From: Microcaldota archaeon | Lineage (GTDB): Archaea; Micrarchaeota; Micrarchaeia; Micrarchaeales; Micrarchaeaceae | DNA length: 39,332 nucleotides | NCBI GenBank assembly: GCA_021827665.1 | Contig: JAKAUR010000011.1 | Location: 1-39,332 of the forward strand | Reading direction: 5' to 3' | Part shown: positions 31,282 to 38,451 of the stretch, piece after piece | Layout: the number at the start of each line of letters is the position of its first letter | Position numbering within the stretch: the stretch's first letter is position 1 | Translations under genes and position numbers: made by a program | Notes under the pieces: generated by a model | What the model was told of the DNA's origin: nothing | The model's database searches: none | The model's input: the letters and a program-made list of their open reading frames with translations, nothing else

Positions 31282-32059
31282 TCGTTGCACCTTTCTTTAT
31301 CAATACTGCCTTTTCCACAGCCGCATCCAGGCTTTTGAGTGCCGAAGCGCTCCACAGCACGGTGTTGACCGGATTGCCCCCTGGGGCCAGCTTGCTTACC
31401 TGGAGCTCCGAAAGCGTGCACGTGGTCACGCCCTTGACGTTGCGGGAGGCCCTGAAAGATCCTTCCTCGTCCGAGGTCACAACCAGCATCCTGTGCTGCT
31501 GCTTGCTCCTGGTCTTCCTTACGCTTCTTATAGTCTTGACGCGCGCGGATTCTATTATGGAATAAAGCTTGTTTGTCTCTAGAAACTTTATGAAGTCCTT
31601 GGTTTTGGATATCTTTGCTATCCCGTCAAAAACCGTCGGCTTTCCTGCGCTCGATTTCACGGCCATCGCTATTGCGCTCTTTAGTGCATTGACGTATTCC
31701 CTGTTGTTGAGCCTTTCCACCAATGTTTTCTCTACCATGTGCGGGTGCGCCCTCTTTCCTGATACCGAAGACGGTATGCGCCTGACCCTTCCGAGAGCGC
31801 CGCCTCCGAGCTTTTCCCTCGGCCTTATGGCCCTTCCGACGTGCCTGCCTGCCCTGTAAGAGCCCATCGCTCCGAAATAAGCGGCTGTTGTCTGCATTCC
31901 GGCAAGGATGTAATGCCCCTGCGGCTGCAGCTTCAATGACGTTTCTGCGGCAACGGCCCTGTCTACAAGCCATTTCTTCGGCTCTGCCTCAAACGCCTTT
32001 GGCGCTTGCATTTTCGAGACCGGCTTGCCTTCTATGTTGAATATTTCTATTTCCTGCAA
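31268..32059 (-). CDS. rpl4: Ribosomal protein uL4
   Basis: This 50S protein has a loop reaching the exit tunnel. It has 263 residues, archaeal-type length. Features include GSYRAGRHVGRAIRPREKLGGG, followed by VRRIPSSVSGKRAHPH (tunnel loop), and TSDEEGSFRASRNVKGV. The start codon is TTG at 32059, giving MQEIEIFNIEGKP; no ATG fits in frame. It lies four bases after the uL3 stop. Confidence 0.95.
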   Translation of the reverse strand: MQEIEIFNIEGKPVSKMQAPKAFEAEPKKWLVDRAVAAETSLKLQPQGHYILAGMQTTAAYFGAMGSYRAGRHVGRAIRPREKLGGGALGRVRRIPSSVSGKRAHPHMVEKTLVERLNNREYVNALKSAIAMAVKSSAGKPTVFDGIAKISKTKDFIKFLETNKLYSIIESARVKTIRSVRKTRSKQQHRMLVVTSDEEGSFRASRNVKGVTTCTLSELQVSKLAPGGNPVNTVLWSASALKSLDAAVEKAVLIKKGATNVSA

Positions 32060-32063
32060 AATA

Positions 32064-33020
32064 TCATCCCTTTATGAAATTCACTTTGGCTTCGTTTATG
32101 CCCCTGCTGTTCCTGTTCTCGACTGATTTCTTTATCCTTACTATGCGCTTTGCCGGTCCAGGAACCGAGCCCTCTATTATGACATAATCATTCTTAACGA
32201 GCCCGTAGTTTTTGAACCCCGATTTCGGGTTTATCGTTGCTGTTTCTTCTTTTGTCCCGAGCTTAGATCGGAGCTTGTTGTGCTCCGTCCTGTAGTTGAA
32301 GCCCATCTGTCCTGCCATCGGCACTGTGTACATGACCTTTCCAGGGGTAAATGCACCCAGAGTTCCGACGTGCCTTATCTTGCCGGTTGCCTTGTGGAAC
32401 ATCCTGGATACTCCGAAACGCTTTATCGGGCCCTGCCATCCCTTGCCCTTGGATGTGCTGACAACGTCGACGAATTCGCCGTTCTTGAATATTTCATTGG
32501 CCCTGAGCTCCTTGCCTAGCTTTGAAGTGGCGAACGCGAGCTTTTCCTTTATGTCCTTGCCAGTTATTTCCGCTTCAAACCTTTCATGGTGGTTAGTGTT
32601 GGTCCCTGTGGTTTTCGGATCGGCGGCAATGAGCAGCGCAACGTCCGTTATGCCTTCCAGCTTCTCTCCGGAAGGAATCTTGGATTCGTCGTTTTTGACG
32701 CTCTTGATGCCGAGCTTTTGGGCTGCGGCCTTGTTGAGTATGTCTACGTGGGCCTTCTTGTAGCGCGTGGCTTCGTCTATCGAATACAGCCTTATGCCGT
32801 AGGCTTCCATAACAGGAAGCTCAAGGACCGTGCACGCCTTGGAGACCTCCTGCCCCTTTGCCGGAGAATTGCTGTCGTCAGTAATTGACAGCGTCGTCAT
32901 TCCGACCTTGTATGTAAGCAAATTCGAAAGCGAAACCTCTTTTACCGAGCCTACGCTCCTGATGCGCGGTAGACGCCTGCCCGCGCGCCTTCTGGGCCAA
33001 TACTGCAATGAGCCTGCCAT
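32064..33020 (-). CDS. rpl3: Ribosomal protein uL3
   Basis: This early 50S assembly protein has 318 residues. The archaeal start AGSLQYWPRRRAGRRLPRIRS lacks part of the usual MGRRHAPRRG leader but keeps SLQYWPR. Later KGKGWQGPIKRFGV, RHVGTLGAFTPGKVMYTVPMAG and MGFNYRTEHNK are typical. It is first in the uL3-uL4-uL23-uL2 unit with an AT-rich promoter at 33091-33116. Confidence 0.97.
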   Translation of the reverse strand: MAGSLQYWPRRRAGRRLPRIRSVGSVKEVSLSNLLTYKVGMTTLSITDDSNSPAKGQEVSKACTVLELPVMEAYGIRLYSIDEATRYKKAHVDILNKAAAQKLGIKSVKNDESKIPSGEKLEGITDVALLIAADPKTTGTNTNHHERFEAEITGKDIKEKLAFATSKLGKELRANEIFKNGEFVDVVSTSKGKGWQGPIKRFGVSRMFHKATGKIRHVGTLGAFTPGKVMYTVPMAGQMGFNYRTEHNKLRSKLGTKEETATINPKSGFKNYGLVKNDYVIIEGSVPGPAKRIVRIKKSVENRNSRGINEAKVNFIKG

Positions 33021-33090
33021 TTAAACACTTTGTAAACGTTAAAATTCAGTACTTGACGTAGGAATTGCCGCAAAGATTAAAGCGCTTTCA

Positions 33091-33116
33091 TATTTATTGT
33101 GTATATTTATATATTT
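33091..33116 (-). promoter_or_regulatory. AT-rich promoter of the uL3 operon
   Basis: The minus strand reads AAATATATAAATATACACAA, then AATAAATATG, about 70-95 bases before the uL3 ATG. It overlaps the stop of the Pcc1-like gene. Confidence 0.45.
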
Positions 33117-33370
33117 TTACTTTTCTGCTTTTTTGCGGAATTCACGCCTATTGAGGCGATGTCGTCGACAAGCCTGATTTCCTTGAGCACCGAGTTGCAC
33201 GCTGCGGTGAGGGCGACTACGTCGTTGGCCTCTATCTTTACGCTTATCCTCTTTTCGGATTCGCTTACCGACAGATTGCTTCTTGATGTTCTGTACTGCT
33301 GTCGCAATTTTTGCGCATATTTTATGTCGTGAAGTTTTGGTATGCTGATGGTTATTTTATATTCCATCAT
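33107..33370 (-). CDS. pcc1: KEOPS subunit Pcc1-like protein
   Basis: This protein has 87 residues. RSNLSVSESEKRISVKIEA, then DVVALTAACNSVLKEIRLVDDI, follow the Pcc1 pattern (RSS...IxAxDxxALRAxxNSxLR). Pcc1 forms the dimer core of KEOPS, which makes t6A on ANN-decoding tRNAs, including the tRNA-Ile and tRNA-Met in this window. The ATGA overlap with the eL15 stop (33367-33370) shows translational coupling. The other KEOPS genes are not in the window. Confidence 0.75.
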   Translation of the reverse strand: MMEYKITISIPKLHDIKYAQKLRQQYRTSRSNLSVSESEKRISVKIEANDVVALTAACNSVLKEIRLVDDIASIGVNSAKKQKSKNI

Positions 33371-33873
33371 AAGCCTCTGGACTTCTTTCCTGAAGAGGTA
33401 AGTGCCCTGTTGGCCCTGCCGCTCTGTGCTGCTATCGGGGCGTATACTGCATTTCTCTTTATGCCGTTGTCCTGCTTTGACACGAGTATGACCTCGTAGA
33501 ACCTCGTTGTTCCGGTTTCGCCGACGAAATATGAATTCAATACTTCGTAATTGGAGAATTTCTTTGAGGCGCGTTCTTCTGCTATCATCTGCATGTTCTT
33601 GTGCCTTGATATGAACCTTGCGCTTTTCGAAGGCTTTCTGCCGCCGCCTACTGTTTGCCTCTTCCTGTTTCCCTTCTTTACTGAGGCGCGCACTACGACT
33701 ATGCCCTGCTTGGCCTTGTAGCCGAGCTCCCTAGCTCTTGACAGGTTTGAAGGCCTTTCAACCTTGGTTATGTTGTCCTGCTTGGACCATTCGGCCAGCC
33801 TGTTTTTGTATTCGGGGCTCCTCTCTTTGTACTCTTTTATTATTGTCTCCTTTATGTATTTACTTGCTCCCAT
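33367..33873 (-). CDS. rpl15e: Ribosomal protein eL15
   Basis: This archaeal/eukaryotic 50S protein has 168 residues from the ATG at 33873 (GTGAT upstream; a GTG at 33882 is the alternative). It shows RPSNLSRARELGYKAKQGIVVVR, cut here to its key RARELGYKAKQG, then GGGRKPSKSARF and NYEVLNSYFVGETGTTRFYEVIL. It is the first gene of the minus-strand translation cluster and couples to pcc1. Confidence 0.95.
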   Translation of the reverse strand: MGASKYIKETIIKEYKERSPEYKNRLAEWSKQDNITKVERPSNLSRARELGYKAKQGIVVVRASVKKGNRKRQTVGGGRKPSKSARFISRHKNMQMIAEERASKKFSNYEVLNSYFVGETGTTRFYEVILVSKQDNGIKRNAVYAPIAAQSGRANRALTSSGKKSRGL

Positions 33874-33882
33874 GAAAATCAC

Positions 33883-33998
33883 GATTACGGCACGTAAGCG
33901 CGCGTCGTAGATGAATGTTCGCCTGATTATTTACTATGGAAAATTATTAAATACTATGCGGGCATCGAAACACACCGGAAGTTGCCGATGCGGGCCAA
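33883..33998. promoter_or_regulatory. Upstream region of eL15
   Basis: The minus strand has AGTATTTAATAATT near 33938-33952, a TATA element for the eL15-pcc1 unit. No gene is seen in this part; the next stretch holds the candidate small membrane protein. Confidence 0.4.
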
Positions 33999-34142
33999 TC
34001 ACGTTCCAGGGCGTTTATGACCTGTTTTATGTGACAGGTTCTGCTTTTTTATGAGAGGCTTCACAAACCAGCGGTAGCCAAGGAACAGGATCCCAGCAAG
34101 CCCAAGGAGCCAAACAATCAGGGGCAAAATTGCAATCGTTAT
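33999..34142 (-). CDS. Candidate 47-aa single-pass membrane protein with non-standard start
   Basis: This minus-strand frame is open from 34169 to the TGA at 33999-34001. It reads I-A-I-L-P-L-I-V-W-L-L-G-L-A-G-I-L-F-L-G as one hydrophobic helix, then RWFVKPLIKKQNLSHKTGHK, a basic tail. CTAGGAGAG, a good ribosome binding site, lies just before it. No ATG, GTG or early TTG fits; ATA at 34142 or ATT at 34136 are at suitable distance, and an upstream in-frame ATG at 34175 is followed at once by TAG. A TATTTAAATATG box lies at 34174-34185. The composition looks coding, but expression is unproven. Confidence 0.4.
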   Translation of the reverse strand: MTIAILPLIVWLLGLAGILFLGYRWFVKPLIKKQNLSHKTGHKRPGT

Positions 34143-34210
34143 TTTCTCTCCTAGGTAATTATCCGCTGTCTACATATTTAAATACGGTTTCACGGGATTT
34201 TTGGGATAGA

Positions 34211-34227
34211 TTTAAATAATATAAAAG
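34211..34227 (+). promoter_or_regulatory. TATA region of tfe
   Basis: TTTAAATAATATAAAAG lies about 50-60 bases before the ATG at 34275, giving a leader of some 25-35 nt with the GGTG site. Confidence 0.45.
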
Positions 34228-34274
34228 CCATAATAACTAAACGCTTGAACGCTAAACCCGTTGCGGTGCTAATT

Positions 34275-35162
34275 ATGCAAAAAAACAATAAAAAAGCGAC
34301 CCACAGTAAAGGCAAGGCAGGGACAAGGCCTGCACAGAAGCATAGGGCAGTTTCAAAGACAAAGAAGAATCCGACCAATTCCAGATTTGCAGCAAAGCAC
34401 AAAATAAGTACCACTAAAACAGTAAAGAAAAGCATCACAAACACGAAAAAACACGTGGCTATGAAATCCATAGTAAAAAATACCAAGGCAAAGCCAAAGC
34501 AGTTGGCAAAACCGAAACAGATCCAGCACATATCAAAAAGCGCTCCTACAGAGGTAAAGGCCATAAGCGACAGGAAGGCGCAATCCCTCGAAAAGGCGAA
34601 AAAGCAGAAGGAGCTCGACGAGGCCACGTACACTGCAAACGCAATGAAATATATAGAGGCCCTTGTAGAGGACACGAGGATATCCGACTATTTAAACAAG
34701 AACGTCAGCAGGCACGCTTCAGAAGTGATTGATCTGCTCACCACTCCGAGAACCGACGAAGAAATAGCGGCAGCGCTCGACCTGAAAATAAACGCCGTGA
34801 GGCGCATACTCAACATAATGCAGGGCTACGGAATAACAAACTATAACGTTTCGAAGAACAATGAAGGATGGCTTTCGTTCGCATGGTACATAAACACCAA
34901 CAAGGTGCCGCAATTCTTCGACTATGTGAAGAATACCACTTCCGAAAAGGCAACGCTGAAGGACGACTGCAACGACTACTTTATATGCAAATCGTGCTAC
35001 GACGACAACAAATTCATATTCACGTTCGACGCAGCATACGAATCCGGATTCAAGTGCAACATATGCAGCAAGCAGCTCCATAGGATAGACAGGGGAAAGG
35101 CTTCGGAATTGCTTTCCGGTGCAGTACAGGAGCAGGAGAAGCTGACTGCTTCGGACCAGTAA
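34275..35162 (+). CDS. tfe: Transcription factor TFE-alpha with lysine-rich N-terminal tail
   Basis: This archaeal TFIIE-alpha homologue helps RNA polymerase open promoters. It has 295 residues. Residues about 1-115 are extremely Lys/Thr/Ala/Pro rich (TKTVKKSITNTKKH, KAKPKQLAKPKQ), like a histone-H1 tail. A helical linker is followed by the winged helix (ASEVIDLLTTPRTDEEIAAALDL... cut to key EIAAALDLKINAVRRIL) and a zinc ribbon with CKSC and CNIC pairs. TFE is usually under 200 residues, so the tail is extra. The start is the ATG at 34275 after GCGGTG; the TTG at 34245 is less likely. Confidence 0.88.
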   Translation: MQKNNKKATHSKGKAGTRPAQKHRAVSKTKKNPTNSRFAAKHKISTTKTVKKSITNTKKHVAMKSIVKNTKAKPKQLAKPKQIQHISKSAPTEVKAISDRKAQSLEKAKKQKELDEATYTANAMKYIEALVEDTRISDYLNKNVSRHASEVIDLLTTPRTDEEIAAALDLKINAVRRILNIMQGYGITNYNVSKNNEGWLSFAWYINTNKVPQFFDYVKNTTSEKATLKDDCNDYFICKSCYDDNKFIFTFDAAYESGFKCNICSKQLHRIDRGKASELLSGAVQEQEKLTASDQ

Positions 35163-35208
35163 ACCAACACTAACCTATTTTAACTTTCATACCAAAACCA
35201 ATCACAGC

Positions 35209-35283
35209 AGCGAGGTAGGGTAGTCTGGAGTGCCCGCCGGGCTCATAACCCGGAGACCGGTGGTTCAAATCCACCCCTCGCTA
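35209..35283 (+). tRNA. Initiator tRNA-Met(CAU)
   Basis: Acceptor AGCGAGG/CCTCGCT with an A1-U72 pair and discriminator A; anticodon stem with three G-C pairs (CGGG CTCATAA CCCG) and anticodon CAU; T arm GGTGG/CCACC. The A1-U72 pair and the GGG/CCC stem identify the archaeal initiator. There is no intron and CCA is not encoded. Confidence 0.92.
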
Positions 35284-35435
35284 TATATGCCCCACCCCAC
35301 ACTTCCGCTAATCGCGTCGTTTTATTTATATATATAAGCTAACCAAAACAACATACAGTTATAGTATTACGGAATTTTCAAAATTATAAATATTTTACTA
35401 AACTATTAGCAGAATACTGGAAGTATGGGGTTACT
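35284..35435. promoter_or_regulatory. Intergenic region with TATA elements for the GINS operon
   Basis: TTTATTTATATATATAAGC at about 35321-35339 is a strong TATA-like run ahead of the GINS gene. No gene is seen. Confidence 0.4.
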
Positions 35436-35945
35436 ATGACAGAGGCTGTAACTTATAATTTTTTGTGGGAAGTGCTTCAAAAAGAAAGATCCAGCAACGC
35501 CTTGCAGCTCTTGCCGAAGAATTTTTATTCTGACGTAAGGGAATTTATAGAAGAAACGAGGAAAGAGCCCGGGAAGAACGAAGAAGCGGAAATACAAACC
35601 GCAAACATAGAAAGGCTCGTTTCCGAGATATTTGAGAAAAGAAAACAGAAAGTTGCGTTATACGTTGCTTACAAAAAACCGCTTCCGAACCCGATAACGG
35701 ACATAGAGACGGACCTCTACAATAAGATGATGGAGCTTTACGTCAATACAAAGATAACGGGTTCCAAAGAAACAAAAACACAACAGAACAAGCTAAGAGT
35801 AATAATAGAAAGGCTGCCGGAAGTGTTCCTGCCTTCCGGATCCAAAATAGGCCCGCTGGAAAAGGACCAGCTCATAGAGGTACAGGACAAGAATGACAGC
35901 AAGTTCCTTATAGATAATTCTTTATGTGTTTACGAGAAATTATAA
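35436..35945 (+). CDS. GINS complex subunit (Gins51-type)
   Basis: GINS links the MCM helicase and the GAN/Cdc45-like nuclease in the replisome. This protein has 169 residues: an N-terminal helical A-domain (SSNALQLLPKNFYSDVREFIEETRK, seen as LLPKNFYSDV) with the RLVSEIFEKRKQKVALYVAY helix, then a C-terminal small B-domain (VIIERLPEVFLPSGSKIGPLEKDQLIEV, key FLPSGSKIGPL). Domain order A then B fits Gins51. It is followed by eL42 after 24 bases, a neighbourhood common for archaeal replication and translation genes. Confidence 0.75.
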   Translation: MTEAVTYNFLWEVLQKERSSNALQLLPKNFYSDVREFIEETRKEPGKNEEAEIQTANIERLVSEIFEKRKQKVALYVAYKKPLPNPITDIETDLYNKMMELYVNTKITGSKETKTQQNKLRVIIERLPEVFLPSGSKIGPLEKDQLIEVQDKNDSKFLIDNSLCVYEKL

Positions 35946-35969
35946 ACGCGAGCTTATAGAAGTGATGTT

Positions 35970-36251
35970 ATGAAGATAGCTAGAGAACTCAACGTTTACT
36001 GCCCTAAATGCGGTAAGCACACTGAGCACAAGGTAGTGATATATTCCAAAAAGCAGGAAAGCGGGCTCAACGTCGGAAAAAGGCGCAGGGCCAGAAAGCT
36101 GAAGGGAATAACCGGAAAGGTAAAGGGACAGGCAACCGTAGTCAAAGTGGCGAAGAGGCAGAAGGTGCTCCTGCAGTGCAAGGATTGCAAGTATGAGGTA
36201 GAGCGCGTTCTCGGTTCAAGGACCAAGAAGAAGCTGGAATTCGCCATATGA
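35970..36251 (+). CDS. rpl44e: Ribosomal protein eL42 (L44e)
   Basis: This 50S E-site protein has 93 residues. The N-terminal CPKCGKHTEH and C-terminal CKDC form the zinc ribbon; between them is basic GKRRRARKLKGITGKVKGQ. The ATG at 35970 follows GTGATG. In many archaea eS27 comes next, but here aIF2-alpha follows directly. Confidence 0.95.
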   Translation: MKIARELNVYCPKCGKHTEHKVVIYSKKQESGLNVGKRRRARKLKGITGKVKGQATVVKVAKRQKVLLQCKDCKYEVERVLGSRTKKKLEFAI

Positions 36252-36256
36252 TTTGA

Positions 36257-37063
36257 ATGACAGAGCAAAGACAACAGAGGAATTCGCCGAGGCCGGGAGA
36301 GCTGGTTATAGCGCAGGTATCCAAGATAATGCAGTTCGGCGCGTACTGCAAGCTTCTAGAATACAACGGCATAGAGGTTTTCATACCCATAAGGGAAGTG
36401 TCCTCCGGATGGATCAAGAACATACACGAGTTCCTGCACAACGGCCAGAAGCTTGTGTGCAAGATAACGTACATCGACAGCCAAAAGGGCACGATAGACG
36501 CCTCAATAAAGAAGGTCATGCCTAAAGAGGCGAAGGACAAGCTCGGAGCCTACAACCTCGAGAAGCGCTTTTCGATACTCGTCGGCAAAATGATAAAGGA
36601 AACCGGCGAGGAGAAGAACAGGGAGAAGATAGACTACGACATAATGTCGGAGTTCGGAAGCTACGCACAGCTCTATTTCGACCTTTCAGAGGGCACAAAG
36701 CGCTTCAAGGATTCCAAGATGCCTAAGAAGCTCAAGGACAGGCTCACGGAATTCATAGAAGAGCAGAATGCAAAGAAGAAGCACAGGGTTGCATACATAC
36801 TCGAAATGGTGGTGGAAGACACGGAAAACGGAGTCACCATGATAAACGAGGCCCTCAAAGAGGCCGAGAAGGCGGACGTGGAAATATCGTACATAAGCTC
36901 CCCTAAATACCACATAGTGGCGGAAGGCGCAGACTACAAGGATTCTGAGGAAAAGGTAAAGTCCGCGGTAAGCACCATAGGCGCGAAGCTCAAGAACGTG
37001 GAGCTCAAGGTCGAAAAGGAGAAGATAAGGAAGGACAAGGAGGGCATATTCGACAGCGACTGA
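36257..37063 (+). CDS. eif2a: Translation initiation factor aIF2 alpha subunit
   Basis: This subunit of the factor brings initiator tRNA to the ribosome and contacts that tRNA. It has 268 residues: an N-terminal S1/OB domain (PGELVIAQVSKIMQFGAYCKLLEY, key GAYCKL, and FIPIREVSSGWIKNI), a helical middle domain, and a C-terminal alpha/beta domain (DVEISYISSPKYHIVAEGADYK). It starts six bases after eL42. The initiator tRNA gene lies about 1 kb upstream. Confidence 0.95.
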   Translation: MTEQRQQRNSPRPGELVIAQVSKIMQFGAYCKLLEYNGIEVFIPIREVSSGWIKNIHEFLHNGQKLVCKITYIDSQKGTIDASIKKVMPKEAKDKLGAYNLEKRFSILVGKMIKETGEEKNREKIDYDIMSEFGSYAQLYFDLSEGTKRFKDSKMPKKLKDRLTEFIEEQNAKKKHRVAYILEMVVEDTENGVTMINEALKEAEKADVEISYISSPKYHIVAEGADYKDSEEKVKSAVSTIGAKLKNVELKVEKEKIRKDKEGIFDSD

Positions 37064-37070
37064 TGATTAT

Positions 37071-37850
37071 ATGGAAAAAACGGTCATAAGATACAAGAAG
37101 AATCTCAAGCTTAAGAATCCTGTGCTCATAGTGGGCCTGCCTGGCATAGGCAACGTGGGCAAGCTCGTGGCCGAGCACCTCATAAGGGAGTTCAAGGCCG
37201 AGCGCATAGCCACCGTCTATTCGCCGCATTTTCCGCACGAGGTCTTCATGACAAAGAGCGGCGGCATAAGGATGGTCAGCAACAGGTTCTATCTTATAAG
37301 GAGAAAGGGCAAGCAGGACGTAGTTGTGCTTACCGGCGACGCCCAGGCCATAAGCCCGGAGGGGCAGTACGAGGTTAGCCACAAGCTCGTAAGGTTTTTC
37401 AAGGAGAAGCTCAACGGCAGCTTCATATACACGATAGGCGGCTACAACGTAAGCGGAAACGTCGTTTCGTCTCCGAAGGTATTCGGTAACGCAACGTCAA
37501 AAAAGACAATAAAGGAATTCGAGAAGGAAAACGTGCTTTTTGGCAAGGCGCATACCGTCATAATAGGGGCTGCCGGACTGATGCTGGCATTTGCAAAGAT
37601 GGAAGGACTGCAGGGCGTATGCCTGATGGGAGAGTCTACTTTCTTCGACATGGACCCGGCGGCCGCAAAAGCAGTGCTTGAAATGCTTACGAAGAAACTG
37701 GGCATGAAGATAAATACCGCCCACATGGATTCGATGATAAAGGAAACCGCTAAGGCCCTGAAAGAGCTTGAAAAGCAGCTTTCCGGCACGGCTCAGCTGC
37801 CTCCGCCGATAGGAGGAGAAAACAATCCGAAGCCGTCCTACATAAGATGA
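37071..37850 (+). CDS. PAC2-family proteasome assembly chaperone-like protein
   Basis: This protein has 259 residues. The PAC2 fold is shown by PVLIVGLPGIGNVGKLVAEHL near the start, VVVLTGDAQAISPEGQYEVS, TIGGYNVSG, and IGAAGLMLAFAKMEGLQGVCLMGES. Archaeal PbaA/PbaB relatives act in proteasome assembly. The C-terminus ends PSYIR, so the Hb-Tyr-X proteasome-docking tail is not exactly present. In many archaea nop10 lies between aIF2-alpha and this gene; here only seven bases separate them. Confidence 0.88.
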   Translation: MEKTVIRYKKNLKLKNPVLIVGLPGIGNVGKLVAEHLIREFKAERIATVYSPHFPHEVFMTKSGGIRMVSNRFYLIRRKGKQDVVVLTGDAQAISPEGQYEVSHKLVRFFKEKLNGSFIYTIGGYNVSGNVVSSPKVFGNATSKKTIKEFEKENVLFGKAHTVIIGAAGLMLAFAKMEGLQGVCLMGESTFFDMDPAAAKAVLEMLTKKLGMKINTAHMDSMIKETAKALKELEKQLSGTAQLPPPIGGENNPKPSYIR

Positions 37851-37878
37851 GCGATCAAGATTGACGGGCATTTCACGC

Positions 37879-37966
37879 GCGCCAGTAATCTAGCCTGGTA
37901 GGATATCAGCTTCCCATACAAAGCTGGAAAAAGCTGAATGCCCGGGTTCAAATCCCGGCTGGCGCA
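37879..37966 (+). tRNA. tRNA-Gly(CCC) with intron
   Basis: Acceptor GCGCCAG/CTGGCGC with discriminator A; D arm TAATCTAGCCTGGTAGGATA as in archaeal tRNA-Gly; anticodon stem TCAGC/GCTGA; spliced loop U-U-CCC-A-A; T arm CCGGG/CCCGG. The mature form joins 37879-37916 to 37932-37966 (73 nt). CCA is not encoded. Confidence 0.9.
37917..37931 (+). other. 15-nt bulge-helix-bulge intron of tRNA-Gly
   Basis: The central helix UUCC (37911-37914) pairs perfectly with GGAA (37926-37929). The bulges are CAU (37915-37917) and AAA (37930-37932), cut after the second base of each, at canonical position 37/38. Confidence 0.8.
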
Positions 37967-37989
37967 AATAATGTTGAAAGGTGGATTGG

Positions 37990-38451
37990 GTGTCGCAGGA
38001 AATAGTATTTACGGACAGGGTCAGGATCTACGACACAGACGCGCAGGGCATAGTGCATTATGCCGGTTACTACAGGTTCTTTACGGACGCAGCGGAAGGC
38101 TTCATGCACGACACTCTAGGCATAAGCTATCCCCTTCTTGACGAAAAGACTTGGTTCGTAGTTGTGGAATCGGAAGCCAAATACTACAAGTCGGCAAAGC
38201 TTGGAGACGAGCTTTCCGTAGTGCTCAAGCCCAAGCTGCTTTCCCCCAAGGTTTTGAGGTTCGACTTTGAGATATTCGTGAGGGGCGCCATTAGCTGCGG
38301 CGGGCACATAACGCAGGTTTCAATAGACAAGCGGCACTGGAAAGCCACCCCGATGCCTGCCGAAATCCAAGAAAAGATAAACGCACTTTCAAAATCCAAG
38401 AGTCGGAGAATCAAACTAAAAAGGCGAGCACGGCAAGGCAAACGGCGCTAG
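37990..38451 (+). CDS. Hotdog-fold acyl-CoA thioesterase (YbgC/FadM-like)
   Basis: This protein has about 153 residues. The 4HBT signature YDTDAQGIVHYAGYYRFF contains the catalytic Asp, and the rest follows the fold: a long helix (EGFMHDTLGISYPLL), then FVVVESEAKYYKSAKLGDEL. It hydrolyses a thioester, probably acyl-CoA; the physiological substrate is unknown. I chose the GTG at 37990 because GGTG at 37980-37983 is well spaced; the GTG at 37981 is the alternative. The C-terminal basic tail (SKSKSRRIKLKRRARQGKRR) lies antisense to the end of the convergent DUF92 gene, overlapping it by 41 bases, and may be a late addition. Confidence 0.85.
   Translation: MSQEIVFTDRVRIYDTDAQGIVHYAGYYRFFTDAAEGFMHDTLGISYPLLDEKTWFVVVESEAKYYKSAKLGDELSVVLKPKLLSPKVLRFDFEIFVRGAISCGGHITQVSIDKRHWKATPMPAEIQEKINALSKSKSRRIKLKRRARQGKRR

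Noticed and set aside
37841-37850. Hb-Tyr-X proteasome-docking tail on the PAC2 protein
   Set aside because: The protein ends Ser-Tyr-Ile-Arg, so Tyr is not the second-last residue.
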